A DNA stretch of 64,000 nt, taken from assembly GCF_020177575.1 (NCBI RefSeq), contig NZ_JAHTBK010000001.1, positions 1,733,875-1,797,874 of the forward strand. The letters run 5' to 3'. The notes under the pieces are model-generated. The model did not search any database. It worked only from the letters and a program-made list of their open reading frames with translations, and was not told the DNA's origin. Positions 6,899-16,196 of this stretch are shown here, one piece after another; position 1 is the stretch's first letter; each line of letters starts with the position of its first letter. The position numbers and the translations under genes were made by a program. This DNA comes from Hasllibacter sp. MH4015. Its GTDB lineage: Bacteria > Pseudomonadota > Alphaproteobacteria > Rhodobacterales > Rhodobacteraceae.

Positions 6899-8668
6899 TC
6901 AATGATTGTCCCGCGGCAGGTCCTTTGCGATCCGCTGATAAGCCGTCGCCAGTTCCAGGCAGCCGCCATCGGCCAACTGCCCCACGTGACGCCGGTAAAG
7001 TTCCTGCCACGGCGTCTGGTGATGCAGCTCCGGCGGGCTCCAGGCCGCTTTCCGCGCCTCCCATACCGCCTCGTCGACCAGGGCGTTCAGCGTCCCCTCG
7101 TTCAGGTCCAGCCGCACCCGGTCCCCGGTTTGCAGATAGGCCAGCCCGCCGCCCACCACCGCCTCGGGGGAGGCGTTCAGGATCGACGGGCTTTCCGACG
7201 TACCCGATTGCCGTCCGTCCCCCACCGTCGGCAGGTGCTTGATCCCGTCGCGGATCAGCGCATCGGGCGGCTGCATGTTCACCACCTCCGCCGAGCCGGG
7301 ATAGCCCACGCAGCCCACGCCCCGGATGAACAGAATGCATTCCTCATCCACAGCGAGGTCCGGATCGTTTACCCTGTCGTGATAATCCTCCGGCCCCTCG
7401 AACACGATCGCGCGCCCCTCGAACCTGTTGTCCTTCAGGAACCGCGCGCGGAAATCCTCGGAAATGACCGAGGTTTTCATCAACGCGCTGTCGAATAGGT
7501 TGCCGGACAGCACCGCAAACCCCGCCTCCTCCCGCATCGGATCGGCCACCGGCCGGATCACGTCCCGGTCGGCCGACCGTGTCGTGCCAAGCGCCTCGGA
7601 CAATGGCTTGCCCGACGCCGTCAAGACAGACCCGTCCAGCAGCCCCTCCGCCATCAGCTCTCCCATCACGGCAGGCACACCGCCCGCCCGGAAGAAGCTC
7701 TCGCCCAGGTACTCGCCCGCCGGCTGCATGTTCACCAGAAGCGGCAGGGCATGCCCGATCTTCTCCCAATCGGTGACGTGCAGTTCCACACCCGCATGGC
7801 GCGCCAATGCCTGCAAATGCGGCGGCGCGTTCGTCGAGCCGCCAATGGCCGTATTGACCTTGATCGCATTCTCAAACGCCGCCCGCGTCAGGATGTCGGA
7901 CGGCTTGAGGTCCTCTTCCACCATCTCTACCGCGCGGCGCCCCGTCAGATACGCCATCTCCATCCGTTCCCGAAACGGCGCCGGGATCGCGGCCGCACCG
8001 GGCAGGGTCATCCCCAGAGCCTCCGCCAAAGCGTTCATGGTCGAGGCTGTGCCCATCGTGTTGCAATGGCCAAGCGACGGCGAGGAGGCGCAGGCCAATT
8101 CCATGAACTCCGCGTAGTCGATCTCGCCCTTCGCCAAAAGCCGCCGCCCTTCCCAGATGCTCGTCCCCGACCCCGCGCGCTTGCCCCGGAACCAGCCGTC
8201 CAGCATCGGTCCGCCATTCAAGGCAATCGCGGGCAGGTCCACCGTCGCGGCTCCCATCAGCATCGCGGGCGTGGTCTTGTCGCAGCCCGTGGTCAGCACG
8301 ACCCCGTCAATCGGGTAGCCGTGCAAAACCTCCACCAGCGACAGATATTGCAGGTTCCGATCCAGCGCCGCCGTGGGACGTTTGCCGGTCTCCTGGATCG
8401 GATGGACCGGGAACTCCAACGGGATGCCGCCCGCATCGCGGATGCCAGCCTTGATCCGGTCCATCAGAAACACGTGGATCTTGTTGCAGGGCACCAGATC
8501 ACTGCCGGTCTGCGCGATCCCGATGATCGGCTTCTCCGCCTGCAACTCGCCCTTCGTGAAGGCCTGATTCTGATACCGCTCCAGATACAGCGCCGTCATG
8601 CCGGGATTGTTTGGATTATCGAACCATTCCTGGCTGCGATAGCGGCGATTGGCGCGTGTGTTGGACAT
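6899..8668 (-). CDS. xylD: IlvD/Edd family dehydratase, probable xylonate dehydratase
   Basis: A 589-residue dehydratase closely resembling, from memory, Caulobacter XylD along its whole length: RSQEWFDNPNNPGMTALYLER at the N terminus, LTTGCDKTTPA, GHCNTMGTASTMNA, GGSTNAPPH, GDGRQSGTS and a C-terminal LPRDNH. Cys in GCDKTT and GHCNTMG and a further Cys near residue 60 (VPCNKIH) are the expected iron-sulfur ligands. It would convert D-xylonate to 2-keto-3-deoxy-xylonate; related enzymes act on other sugar acids, so the exact substrate is inferred. No other xylose-pathway gene is adjacent. A pair of direct repeats lies directly upstream of the start. Confidence 0.88.
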   Translation of the reverse strand: MSNTRANRRYRSQEWFDNPNNPGMTALYLERYQNQAFTKGELQAEKPIIGIAQTGSDLVPCNKIHVFLMDRIKAGIRDAGGIPLEFPVHPIQETGKRPTAALDRNLQYLSLVEVLHGYPIDGVVLTTGCDKTTPAMLMGAATVDLPAIALNGGPMLDGWFRGKRAGSGTSIWEGRRLLAKGEIDYAEFMELACASSPSLGHCNTMGTASTMNALAEALGMTLPGAAAIPAPFRERMEMAYLTGRRAVEMVEEDLKPSDILTRAAFENAIKVNTAIGGSTNAPPHLQALARHAGVELHVTDWEKIGHALPLLVNMQPAGEYLGESFFRAGGVPAVMGELMAEGLLDGSVLTASGKPLSEALGTTRSADRDVIRPVADPMREEAGFAVLSGNLFDSALMKTSVISEDFRARFLKDNRFEGRAIVFEGPEDYHDRVNDPDLAVDEECILFIRGVGCVGYPGSAEVVNMQPPDALIRDGIKHLPTVGDGRQSGTSESPSILNASPEAVVGGGLAYLQTGDRVRLDLNEGTLNALVDEAVWEARKAAWSPPELHHQTPWQELYRRHVGQLADGGCLELATAYQRIAKDLPRDNH

Positions 8669-8677
8669 GGGCTGGTT

Positions 8678-8711
8678 CCGAATATTGAAACTTGCGGCCG
8701 AATATTGAAAC
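8678..8711. promoter_or_regulatory. Direct repeats upstream of xylD
   Basis: CCGAATATTGAAAC occurs at 8678-8691 and 8698-8711, a 20-base period (two helical turns), beginning ten bases upstream of the xylD start codon. Each half contains the palindrome AATATT. It may be a regulator site in the leader, but no regulator gene is adjacent. Confidence 0.5.
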
Positions 8712-8750
8712 CTGTCTACCGCAGCGCCCGATCCGCCTCAAGCGCCCCCC

Positions 8751-8787
8751 GTCTTCCATGTGCCTCAAATATCCCCGCCGGAGGCAT
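8751..8787 (-). repeat. Dispersed intergenic repeat, copy A
   Basis: Read on the minus strand this has GCCTCCGGCGGGGATATTTG followed by AGGCACATGGAAGAC. The same core (CTTCCATGTGCC, then an A/T-rich stretch, then ATCCC) recurs at 12.87 kb and 59.67 kb, and a diverged form occurs at 49.52 kb. Together with the following GC-rich stretch to 8942, which holds hairpins such as GGAGGC-TCC-GCCTCC, it fills the gap after fdsD. Confidence 0.65.
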
Positions 8788-8942
8788 CCGACATCCGCCC
8801 CCGTCGACACCGTCGAGGCCCAAGCGCTGCCCGCGCCGACGCGGCCCTTGGGCCGCCCGGCGCGCCACGCCCAAAGGGCGACCGGAGGCTCCGCCTCCGC
8901 GTCGTCCGCGGGAGGACCCGGCAGGCGGACCGGGCCGACCAA

Positions 8943-9146
8943 TCAGATCAGGGGGATCGCGTCCCGAACCAGCGGTGACAGATCGCTGTCGTCTTGCGCC
9001 GCCTGGGCCTTCAGCGCATCCCGCATCTCGGGCCCCCAGAAATCATTGAGATGCGCGGCCACCCGCTCCACCTGCCCGCCGCCCGGTTGGGTGGCGAAGA
9101 AGCTGGCGATCTGGTTGGCCATGCGGGTGAGTTTCTCAGGCTGCAT
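8943..9146 (-). CDS. fdsD: Formate dehydrogenase delta subunit
   Basis: A 67-residue protein (MQPEKLTRMANQIASFF...) matching FdsD, the small accessory subunit of NAD-dependent molybdenum formate dehydrogenase, needed for assembly or cofactor maturation in related systems. The typical pattern of an N-terminal helix, VAAHLNDFWGPEMR and a short tail is present. Its start overlaps the 3' end of fdhD by 11 bases, so translation is coupled. It is the last gene of the fds operon. Confidence 0.88.
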   Translation of the reverse strand: MQPEKLTRMANQIASFFATQPGGGQVERVAAHLNDFWGPEMRDALKAQAAQDDSDLSPLVRDAIPLI

Positions 9147-9945
9147 CGGTCTGGCTCCGGTCGATACGGGTCGGGTGAGTGAAGGTCTCAAGCCGTCCGT
9201 CGCGGGCGAAGGCGGCAATGGTGAGGTTCGCGGCATCGGCCAGGCGCACGGCGTGGGCGGTCGGCGCGGAGACGGCGATCAGGATAGGACACTTGGCGAG
9301 GACGGTTTTCTGGACCATCTCGACCGAGATGCGGGAGGTGAGGATGACAGCGCCGCGGGACATGTCGCGGCCCATGCGCAGGCAGGTGCCGATCAGCTTG
9401 TCGAGCGCGTTGTGGCGACCCACGTCTTCGCGGGCGGCCACGATGCCCTGCCCCGGGATCAGGAAACCCGCGGCGTGGACCGCGTGGGTGAGGTCGTGGA
9501 GCGGTTGGTGCGCGCGAAGGGCGTCGGGGGCATTTGCCGCTTCGACCAGACCGACAGAGCCACCCTGCCCCAGCACCGGCAGATCGCGCAGCGCCTGTTC
9601 CAGCGAGTCGATGCCGCAGAGGCCGCAGCCGACCGGGCCCATCATCGCGCGGCGTCGGTCGCCCAGGGCGTCGGCGATGGCGTCCGGTACCCAGAGGCGC
9701 GCTTCGATACCGGCCTCGGTTTCGATGATCTCGACGGACTCTATCTGGCCAAATGTCGCGAAGCCTTCGGTAAAGGCGAAGCCCACGGCGAAGTCCTCAA
9801 GGTCGGCGGGCGAGCACATCATGACCGCCTGCGACGTGCCATTGACCGTGACGGCCACGGGCACCTCTTCGGGCAATGACCGCGCCACATCGCGCGCGCC
9901 ATCGGCCCCAAGGGCCGAGGCGGATATGGAGCGGGTCGGTTTCAC
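9136..9945 (-). CDS. fdhD: FdhD sulfurtransferase for formate dehydrogenase
   Basis: A 269-residue FdhD protein. The sulfur-relay cysteines are C107 and C110 in GCGLCG. Other family features are NG near residue 35, FAVGFAFTEG, and the C-terminal AREDVGRHNALDKLIG and LTSRISVEMVQK. FdhD passes sulfur from a cysteine desulfurase to the bis-MGD cofactor of the formate dehydrogenase. I chose GTG 9945, which overlaps the fdsA stop codon in GTGA; the open frame upstream of it has no family similarity. Confidence 0.93.
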   Translation of the reverse strand: MKPTRSISASALGADGARDVARSLPEEVPVAVTVNGTSQAVMMCSPADLEDFAVGFAFTEGFATFGQIESVEIIETEAGIEARLWVPDAIADALGDRRRAMMGPVGCGLCGIDSLEQALRDLPVLGQGGSVGLVEAANAPDALRAHQPLHDLTHAVHAAGFLIPGQGIVAAREDVGRHNALDKLIGTCLRMGRDMSRGAVILTSRISVEMVQKTVLAKCPILIAVSAPTAHAVRLADAANLTIAAFARDGRLETFTHPTRIDRSQTDAA

Positions 9946-12851
9946 TCCGCCGCCGTCTGGATACGTCGCGCCATCGCGGCCTGCTGGTTGTATTCCCGCT
10001 GCCATTCGGTCGGCCCGTTCGAGAGGCCCACCTGCACCGCCGTCACCTTGTATTCCGGGCAATTCGTGGCCCAGTCGGAGAAGTCGGTGGTGATGACATT
10101 GGCCTGCGTGTCGGGGTGATGGAACGTCGTGTAGACGACCCCGGGAACCACCTTGTCGGTCAGCGTGGCGCGCAGGCTCGTCTCACCGGATCGGGAGGCC
10201 AGCTTGACCCAATCGCCTTCCTTCACGCCGCGCACTTCGGCGTCGTGGGGGTGGATTTCCAGCACATCCTCATCGTGCCAGATCGAGTTTTCCGTCCGCC
10301 GGGTCTGCGCGCCGACGTTGTATTGCGACAGGATGCGGCCCGTGGTCAGCAGAAGCGGGAAGCGTGGACCGGTGCGCTCGTCGGTGGGAATATATTCCGT
10401 CACGATGAAGCGCCCCTTGCCGCGCACGAAGCCATCGACATGCATGATGGGCGAGCCATCGGGGGCGGCGTCGTTACAGGGCCATTGGACGGAGCCGCGC
10501 TCCTCCAGCATCGCGTAATCGACATTGGCAAAGCCGGGCGTGGTCTCGGCGATCTCGTCCATGATTTGGCTGGGATGCGTGTAGTGCCAATCGGCCCCCA
10601 TCGCCTTGGCGAGAAGCTGCGTCACTTCCCAATCAGCGTAACCATTCTTGGGCTTCATCACCTCCCGCACGCGATTGATGCGGCGTTCGGCATTGGTAAA
10701 CGTCCCGTCCTTTTCCAGAAACGTCGATCCCGGCAGGAAGACATGGGCATAATTCGCCGTCTCGTTCAGGAACAGGTCATGCACAATGACGCATTCCATC
10801 GCCGCGAGGCCCGCGGCCACGTGGTGGGTATCGGGGTCGGATTGAAGAATGTCTTCGCCCTGGCAGTAGAGGCCCTTGAACGTGCCACCCACCGCCGCGT
10901 CGAGCATGTTCGGTATGCGCAGGCCCGGCTCCGGGTCGATCTCCACGCCCCACTTGCTTTCGAACAGCGCGCGCACCTCGTCGCCCTTCACGTGGCGGTA
11001 GCCCGGCAGTTCGTGCGGGAAGGAGCCCATGTCGCACGACCCCTGCACGTTGTTCTGACCGCGCAGCGGGTTCACCCCGACGCCCTCGCGCCCGATATTG
11101 CCGGTCATCATGGCAAGGTTGGCGATGCCCATGACGGTGGTGGAGCCTTGGGAATGCTCGGTCACGCCAAGGCCGTAGTAGATGGCCCCGTTGCCACCGG
11201 TCGCGTAAAGCCGCGCCGCCTTGCGCAGTTCCCCCGCCGGAACGCCCGTCAGCATCTCCGTCATCTCGGGCGAATGGCGCACGTCGCGGACGAATTCCAT
11301 GTATTCTTCGAACTCGTCCCAATCACACCGGTCCCGGATGAATTGCTCATCGTAGAGCTTTTCGTCCACGATCACGTGGGCCAAAGCCGTCACAACGGCC
11401 ACGTTGGTGCCCGGACGCAGCGGCAGGTGATGCGCAGCTTCGATATGGGCGGAGCGGACCACGTCCGTCTTGCGCGGGTCGATCACGATCAGCTTGGCGC
11501 CTGCGCGCACACGCTTCTTCAGGCGGCTGCCGAAGACCGGGTGCGCATCGGTGGGGTTGGCCCCGATGATGACGGCCACATCCACCTTCTCGACGCTATC
11601 GAAGTTCTGCGTCCCGGCGCTGGTGCCGAAGGTCTGCCCCAACCCATAGCCAGTGGGCGAATGACACACCCGCGCGCAGGTGTCGGTGTTGTTGTTCATG
11701 AAGACGCCCCGGGCAAGCTTTTGCACCAGGTAGGTTTCCTCGTTGGTGCAGCGGCTCGAGGTAATCACCCCGATGGACTTGCGCCCGTATTTTTCCTGCA
11801 AACCCCGCATACGATCGGCGGCGAAGCCGATGGCCTCCTCCCAGCTTACCTCTTTCCACGGCTCGTCGATGGAGTCGCGGATCATCGGGTTCAGGATACG
11901 GTCGGCATGGTTCGCGTAGCCGTAGGCAAATCGCCCCTTCACGCAGGAATGGCCGCGGTTCGCCTCACCATGCTTGTAGGGCGTCATGCGGACGAGTTCA
12001 TCGCCGCTAAGCTCGGCCTTGAACGAACATCCCACGCCGCAATAGGCGCAGGTGGTCACGACGGAGCGTTCCGGGGTGCCCAATTCGATCACCGATTTTT
12101 CCTGGAGCGTCGCCGTCGGACAGGCCTGCACACAGGCACCGCAGGACACGCAATCGGAGGTCAGGAAATCGTTTGCGGGACCACCGGCGGACACACGGCT
12201 GTCAAAGCCCCGGCCTTCGATGGTCAGCGCGAAGGTGCCTTGGACCTCCTCGCAGGCACGGACGCAGCGGTTGCAGACGATGCATTTGGAGGGGTCGTAG
12301 GTGAAATAGGGATTGGAATCGTCCTTGGCGATCCATTCGGGGTTGGGCTGGTCGCCCTGGCGTTGTTCGAAATGATTGATGAGGCCCGCGCCGTCGGGGG
12401 CTTCAAAGCGCACATCCCGCAGTCCCACAGCGCCCGCCATGTCCTGCAATTCGCAATCCCCGTTGGCCGCACAGGTCAGACAGTCAAGCGGGTGGTCGGA
12501 GATATAAAGCTCCATCACACCCTTGCGGATCTTCTTCACCTTCTGGCTCTGCGTGCGCACAACCATGCCCTCGGCCACCGGTGTGGTGCAGGAGGCGGGC
12601 GTGCCGCGACGGCCTTCGATTTCCACCACACATAGGCGGCAGGAGCCGAACGCTTCGAGGTTGTCGGACGCACAGAGCTTGGGGATCTGCATGCCGATCT
12701 CGGCCGCCGCGCGCATGACGGAGGTGCCTTCGGGCACGGTCACTTCGAAGCCATCAACCGTCAGCGTGACAGGCGCGCCTTCGACGGCAGGGGTGCCCAT
12801 GTCGCGGTCATCGAACATCTTGCGATCATTGGGGATGGTGAAATCCTTCAT
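9942..12851 (-). CDS. fdsA: NAD-dependent formate dehydrogenase, molybdenum alpha subunit
   Basis: A 969-residue catalytic subunit. In order: [2Fe-2S] ferredoxin domain (cysteines near residues 60-90), a His/Cys [4Fe-4S] site in DHPLDCLTCAANGDC, two ferredoxin clusters in CIVCNRCVRAC and CVSCGACVQAC, then a [4Fe-4S] site CAYCGVGC opening the bis-MGD molybdopterin domain. The catalytic cysteine is in ARVCHSPTGY, so the enzyme uses Cys rather than selenocysteine. The C-terminal MopB domain spans about 840-960. With FdsB and FdsG it oxidises formate to CO2 and reduces NAD+ in the cytoplasm. It lies 112 bases after fdsB, a gap filled by an intergenic repeat. Confidence 0.95.
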   Translation of the reverse strand: MKDFTIPNDRKMFDDRDMGTPAVEGAPVTLTVDGFEVTVPEGTSVMRAAAEIGMQIPKLCASDNLEAFGSCRLCVVEIEGRRGTPASCTTPVAEGMVVRTQSQKVKKIRKGVMELYISDHPLDCLTCAANGDCELQDMAGAVGLRDVRFEAPDGAGLINHFEQRQGDQPNPEWIAKDDSNPYFTYDPSKCIVCNRCVRACEEVQGTFALTIEGRGFDSRVSAGGPANDFLTSDCVSCGACVQACPTATLQEKSVIELGTPERSVVTTCAYCGVGCSFKAELSGDELVRMTPYKHGEANRGHSCVKGRFAYGYANHADRILNPMIRDSIDEPWKEVSWEEAIGFAADRMRGLQEKYGRKSIGVITSSRCTNEETYLVQKLARGVFMNNNTDTCARVCHSPTGYGLGQTFGTSAGTQNFDSVEKVDVAVIIGANPTDAHPVFGSRLKKRVRAGAKLIVIDPRKTDVVRSAHIEAAHHLPLRPGTNVAVVTALAHVIVDEKLYDEQFIRDRCDWDEFEEYMEFVRDVRHSPEMTEMLTGVPAGELRKAARLYATGGNGAIYYGLGVTEHSQGSTTVMGIANLAMMTGNIGREGVGVNPLRGQNNVQGSCDMGSFPHELPGYRHVKGDEVRALFESKWGVEIDPEPGLRIPNMLDAAVGGTFKGLYCQGEDILQSDPDTHHVAAGLAAMECVIVHDLFLNETANYAHVFLPGSTFLEKDGTFTNAERRINRVREVMKPKNGYADWEVTQLLAKAMGADWHYTHPSQIMDEIAETTPGFANVDYAMLEERGSVQWPCNDAAPDGSPIMHVDGFVRGKGRFIVTEYIPTDERTGPRFPLLLTTGRILSQYNVGAQTRRTENSIWHDEDVLEIHPHDAEVRGVKEGDWVKLASRSGETSLRATLTDKVVPGVVYTTFHHPDTQANVITTDFSDWATNCPEYKVTAVQVGLSNGPTEWQREYNQQAAMARRIQTAAE

Positions 12852-12868
12852 TGGGGCAGCGCTCCCTG

Positions 12869-12918
12869 TCTTCCATGTGCCAAAAATATCCCGGGGGGTG
12901 CGGGGGGCTGGCCCCCCG
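12869..12918. repeat. Dispersed intergenic repeat, copy B
   Basis: TCTTCCATGTGCC, AAAAATATCCC and then a perfect hairpin GGGGGG-CTGG-CCCCCC at 12902-12917. It sits inside the fds operon between fdsB and fdsA, where it could weaken or tune read-through or mRNA stability. Confidence 0.7.
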
Positions 12919-12963
12919 CTTTGGTCGACGACGCAGTCGGCGAAACACCGGTGTGATCTCCGC

Positions 12964-14484
12964 TCATTCCGCTGCCTCCCGCGTGACGGCGAATTCCTCG
13001 GGGAACTGCTCCAGCGCGCTCATCACCGGGTACGGCGTGAAGCCGCCCAAAGCGCAGAGCGAGCCGTCTTTCATCGTCTCGCACAGGTCCACCAACAACG
13101 GGATCGCCGTGGCGTCGCCCTGCCCGATCCGGTCGATGGTCTCGACCCCGCGCACGGCACCGATGCGGCAGGGCGTGCACTTCCCGCAGCTCTCGATCGC
13201 GCAGAACTCCATGGCGAAGCGGGCCATTCCAAGCATGTCGGCGGTGTCGTCGAAAATCACAACGCCCGCATGGCCGATCAGCCCACCTGCCCCGTCGAAC
13301 GGCTCATAGGCGAAGGGCGTGTCGAATTTCTCGGGCGCGAAATAGGCCCCGAGCGGGCCACCGACCTGCACGGCCTTGACCGGGCGGCCGCTGGCGGTGC
13401 CGCCCGCGATGTCGTGGACGAGATCGCCGAGGGGCATGCCGAAAGCCGTCTCGAACAATCCGCCATGTTTGGCGTTGCCCGCGATCTGGATCGGCATCGT
13501 GCCCTTGGAGCGGCCAAGGCCGAAGCTGGCATAATGCGCCGCGCCCTTCTCGAAAATCACCGGGACGGTGGCGAGCGAGATGACGTTGTTGACCACGGTC
13601 GGGCGGCCCAGGAAGCCTTCGAGGGCCGGAAGCGGCGGCTTGGCCCGGACCACACCGCGCTTACCTTCCAGCGAGTTCAAAAGCGAGGTCTCCTCACCGC
13701 AGACATAGGCACCCGCGCCGACGCGGACCTCCATGTCAAACTCATGTGATGAATTAAGAACGCGCCCGAGAACGTTGTTTTGTCGTGCAATTTCGATGGC
13801 GGCGTTCATCACCTCGATGGCATCGGGATATTCCGAGCGCAGGTAGACATAGCCCTTCGTTGCGCCGACCCCGAGGCCTGCAATGACCATACCTTCGATC
13901 AGGCAGAACGGATCGCCCTCCATGATCATGCGGTCGGCGAAGGTGCCGCTGTCGCCCTCATCCGCATTGCAGACGATGTATTTTTGCGGGCCGTCCGCCT
14001 TGCGCACCGTTTCCCACTTGATGCCGGTGGGGAAGCCAGCGCCGCCGCGCCCGCGCAGGCCGGATTCGGTGACTTCGGCCACGATGTCGGCATCCAACAT
14101 CTCGACGGCCCGGCGCAGGCCCGCGAGGCCGCCATGGGCCTCGTAATCCGCCAGTGAAAGCGGGTCGATCACGCCGCAGCGTTGAAAGGTCAGACGGTTT
14201 TGCCTGGCGTAAAACGGGATCTGCTCGACCGGACCAAGGCTCTCGGCGCTCCCATCAAGGATCGCGCCCACCATGCTTGGGTCTGTCGGGCCATAGCCAA
14301 TCCGCACGCCATCGCGCTCCACCTCCACCAGGGGCTCCAGCCAGATCATGCCCCGGGAACCATTGCGGACAACCTCCGCCCCCGCCGCCTCGAACGCGGC
14401 CGCAACCGCATCTGCTCCCATCGCCTTTGCGGCCGCATCGCGGGGGACCCAGACCTTCATGACACCGTCCATGCGCCCTTTCAT
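12964..14484 (-). CDS. fdsB: Formate dehydrogenase beta subunit (NuoF-like)
   Basis: A 506-residue flavoprotein subunit. After an N-terminal thioredoxin-like or linker region (about 1-100), the NuoF core shows the FMN/NADH site GLRGRGGAGFPTGIKWE near residue 150, NADEGDSGTFADR, and the [4Fe-4S] ligands SCGKCTPCRIGAVRG near residue 415. It passes electrons from the iron-sulfur chain of FdsA to NAD+. The start codon overlaps the fdsG stop (ATGA), which decides the start against a longer frame upstream. Confidence 0.94.
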   Translation of the reverse strand: MKGRMDGVMKVWVPRDAAAKAMGADAVAAAFEAAGAEVVRNGSRGMIWLEPLVEVERDGVRIGYGPTDPSMVGAILDGSAESLGPVEQIPFYARQNRLTFQRCGVIDPLSLADYEAHGGLAGLRRAVEMLDADIVAEVTESGLRGRGGAGFPTGIKWETVRKADGPQKYIVCNADEGDSGTFADRMIMEGDPFCLIEGMVIAGLGVGATKGYVYLRSEYPDAIEVMNAAIEIARQNNVLGRVLNSSHEFDMEVRVGAGAYVCGEETSLLNSLEGKRGVVRAKPPLPALEGFLGRPTVVNNVISLATVPVIFEKGAAHYASFGLGRSKGTMPIQIAGNAKHGGLFETAFGMPLGDLVHDIAGGTASGRPVKAVQVGGPLGAYFAPEKFDTPFAYEPFDGAGGLIGHAGVVIFDDTADMLGMARFAMEFCAIESCGKCTPCRIGAVRGVETIDRIGQGDATAIPLLVDLCETMKDGSLCALGGFTPYPVMSALEQFPEEFAVTREAAE

Positions 14485-14948
14485 GGCGACACCTCCGCCA
14501 CCAAAGCATCGGCCGTGACGCGACCGCGCACCTGGTCGTTGACCATCGCCGCAGGGCCGCAGGCACACAGACCCAGGCAATAGACCGGCTCCACCGTCAC
14601 CCGCCCATCGGCGGAGGTTTCGTGCCAATCGAGGCCGAGCTTGCCCAGAACATCCTCGCCCACCACGTTTCCGCCGACCGCCTGGCACGCTTCCGCCCGG
14701 CAGATCTTCAGCACATGGCGGCCCGCCGGTTCGCGCCGGAAGTCGTGGTAGAACGAGATCACGCCATGCAACTCCGCCTCCGTGATGTTGAGGGCGTCGG
14801 CGATCGGCGCGCGCGCGGCATCGGGGATGTAGCCAAACGCCGCCTGCATCCCGTGCAGGATCGGCAGAAGCGGGCCTTCGCGGTGCACGTGAGACTGAAT
14901 GATCGCGCTGATTTCCGCGGGATCATGCGGGGCGGCTGTGGTCGACAT
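14481..14948 (-). CDS. fdsG: Formate dehydrogenase gamma subunit (NuoE-like)
   Basis: A 155-residue thioredoxin-like [2Fe-2S] protein of the NuoE family. Ligands are Cys in CRAEACQAVGG and the later CLGLCACGPAAMV. It is the first gene of the operon fdsG-fdsB-fdsA-fdhD-fdsD, whose genes mostly overlap. A LysR gene lies upstream on the same strand across a 149-base gap carrying ATTCAA and TTGAAT half-sites. Confidence 0.94.
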   Translation of the reverse strand: MSTTAAPHDPAEISAIIQSHVHREGPLLPILHGMQAAFGYIPDAARAPIADALNITEAELHGVISFYHDFRREPAGRHVLKICRAEACQAVGGNVVGEDVLGKLGLDWHETSADGRVTVEPVYCLGLCACGPAAMVNDQVRGRVTADALVAEVSP

Positions 14949-14996
14949 GGCTGGCTCCGGAACGTTCGTGCCGAAACTGCACCGGGATCATTCGAA

Positions 14997-15037
14997 ATTC
15001 AATATCGCAATACCGTTGGTCGATTGAGATCTTGAAT
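14997..15037. promoter_or_regulatory. Candidate LysR operator of the fds operon
   Basis: ATTCAA (14997-15002) and TTGAAT (15032-15037) form an inverted pair 35 bases apart, centred about 70 bases upstream of the fdsG start. A similar sequence (TCAATCG twice within about 15 bases) lies upstream of the LysR gene near 16022-16041. The assignment is inference. Confidence 0.35.
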
Positions 15038-15097
15038 GAAAGGAATGCGACATCGCGCCGCCCGAACGCGACGCAATGCCTTGTAATTGCAGCAGGT

Positions 15098-15991
15098 TCA
15101 CGCGTGGTCCTGCGCCATGAACCGGGTCTGCGCCATCAGCGCGGTCAGGACGGGCGTGTGCGGTTCGCGGTACGGCGCGACGAGGCCTACGATATGGTCC
15201 GTCCCGCCACCCGCGATTTCCCGTATGACGAGGTCCGGTTTGCCACCGCACAGGAAGTGCGCGATGTCGTGGGGCAAAACGGTGATCCAATCGCCCGTCT
15301 CCACATGGGCGGCAAGCACCAGGGTGGAGTTGCTTTCCACCTGCGCGTCGGGCGTCACGCCCGCCTCCATGAAATTCTCGTTGATGATGCGGCGGTTCTG
15401 CATGTTGGCCGTCAGAAGGCACAAACGCTCCCCGGCCAAATCCCCCCAATCCACCTTTTCTTGCAAGGCCAGTGGATGGTCCTTGTGAACCACGAGCGTA
15501 TAGCGTTCGCGATACAACGGCTCGGTCGTGACACGCCCAAGCGGCTCATTGTCGAGGTAGGAAAGGCCGGCATCGGCCTCCAGATTTTCCAGCATCGACA
15601 GGATCTCCGTCGACGTGCGGCTGAGAATGGAGAAGCGGACATTGGGATGGGCTCGGGTGAAGCGCGCCGACAAATGCGCGGCCCAGGTGAGCGCCGTGGG
15701 GATCACCGCCAGCCGCACGATCCCGCTGAGCCCGTGGCGCGCGGTGCGCATTTCCTGCCGGAATGCGCGCGTGTCGCTGACCAGTTGCCGGGCCCAGACG
15801 AGGGCGCGCTGCCCTTCCGGCGTCAATCCCCCGAAGCGGGAGCCGCGGAAGATCAGCTGGACGCCCAACATCTCCTCCAACTGCTTGATCCCGGTGGACA
15901 ATGTTGGCTGCGTCAGGCCAAGACTTTCGGCGGCCCGGCCGAAATGACCCTCCCGCGCGACGGCGATGAACATTTCCAGTTTGTTGATCAT
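15098..15991 (-). CDS. LysR family regulator, probable fds activator
   Basis: A 297-residue LysR protein. The N-terminal winged helix is clear (MFIAVAREGHFGRAAESLGL, then TQPTLSTGIKQLEEMLGVQL), followed by a substrate-binding domain from about residue 90 (GIVRLAVIPTALTWAA). It sits directly upstream of fdsG on the same strand, the usual place for the formate dehydrogenase regulator (fdsR-like). The ATG at 15991 gives a standard LysR N terminus; one at 16021 would add ten residues. Confidence 0.85.
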   Translation of the reverse strand: MINKLEMFIAVAREGHFGRAAESLGLTQPTLSTGIKQLEEMLGVQLIFRGSRFGGLTPEGQRALVWARQLVSDTRAFRQEMRTARHGLSGIVRLAVIPTALTWAAHLSARFTRAHPNVRFSILSRTSTEILSMLENLEADAGLSYLDNEPLGRVTTEPLYRERYTLVVHKDHPLALQEKVDWGDLAGERLCLLTANMQNRRIINENFMEAGVTPDAQVESNSTLVLAAHVETGDWITVLPHDIAHFLCGGKPDLVIREIAGGGTDHIVGLVAPYREPHTPVLTALMAQTRFMAQDHA

Positions 15992-16196
15992 GGACCGGGT
16001 GTGCCGATGAAGCGGATGCATATCAATCGAAATTTTCAATCGTGCGGTGCCGCGGCACCCACAGCGATCCCGAAGCCATGCCCCATCGTAAGGGCGCATT
16101 CGTGCTATTTTATTCGTCTCTTCATCCTCCCATGCTATCTGCCCCCCACCGGCCACGGGTCAGAGCCCGCCGGATGATGCAGAAAGACGGGCAGGC

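Noticed and set aside
11660-11700. Possible selenocysteine formate dehydrogenase
   Set aside because: The active-site codon in ARVCHSPTGY is a normal Cys codon and no stop codon is read through.
9876-12635. A 919-codon open frame on the plus strand
   Set aside because: It lies opposite fdsA, which has clear iron-sulfur and molybdopterin motifs. High GC makes such antisense frames common, and the translation shows no family pattern.
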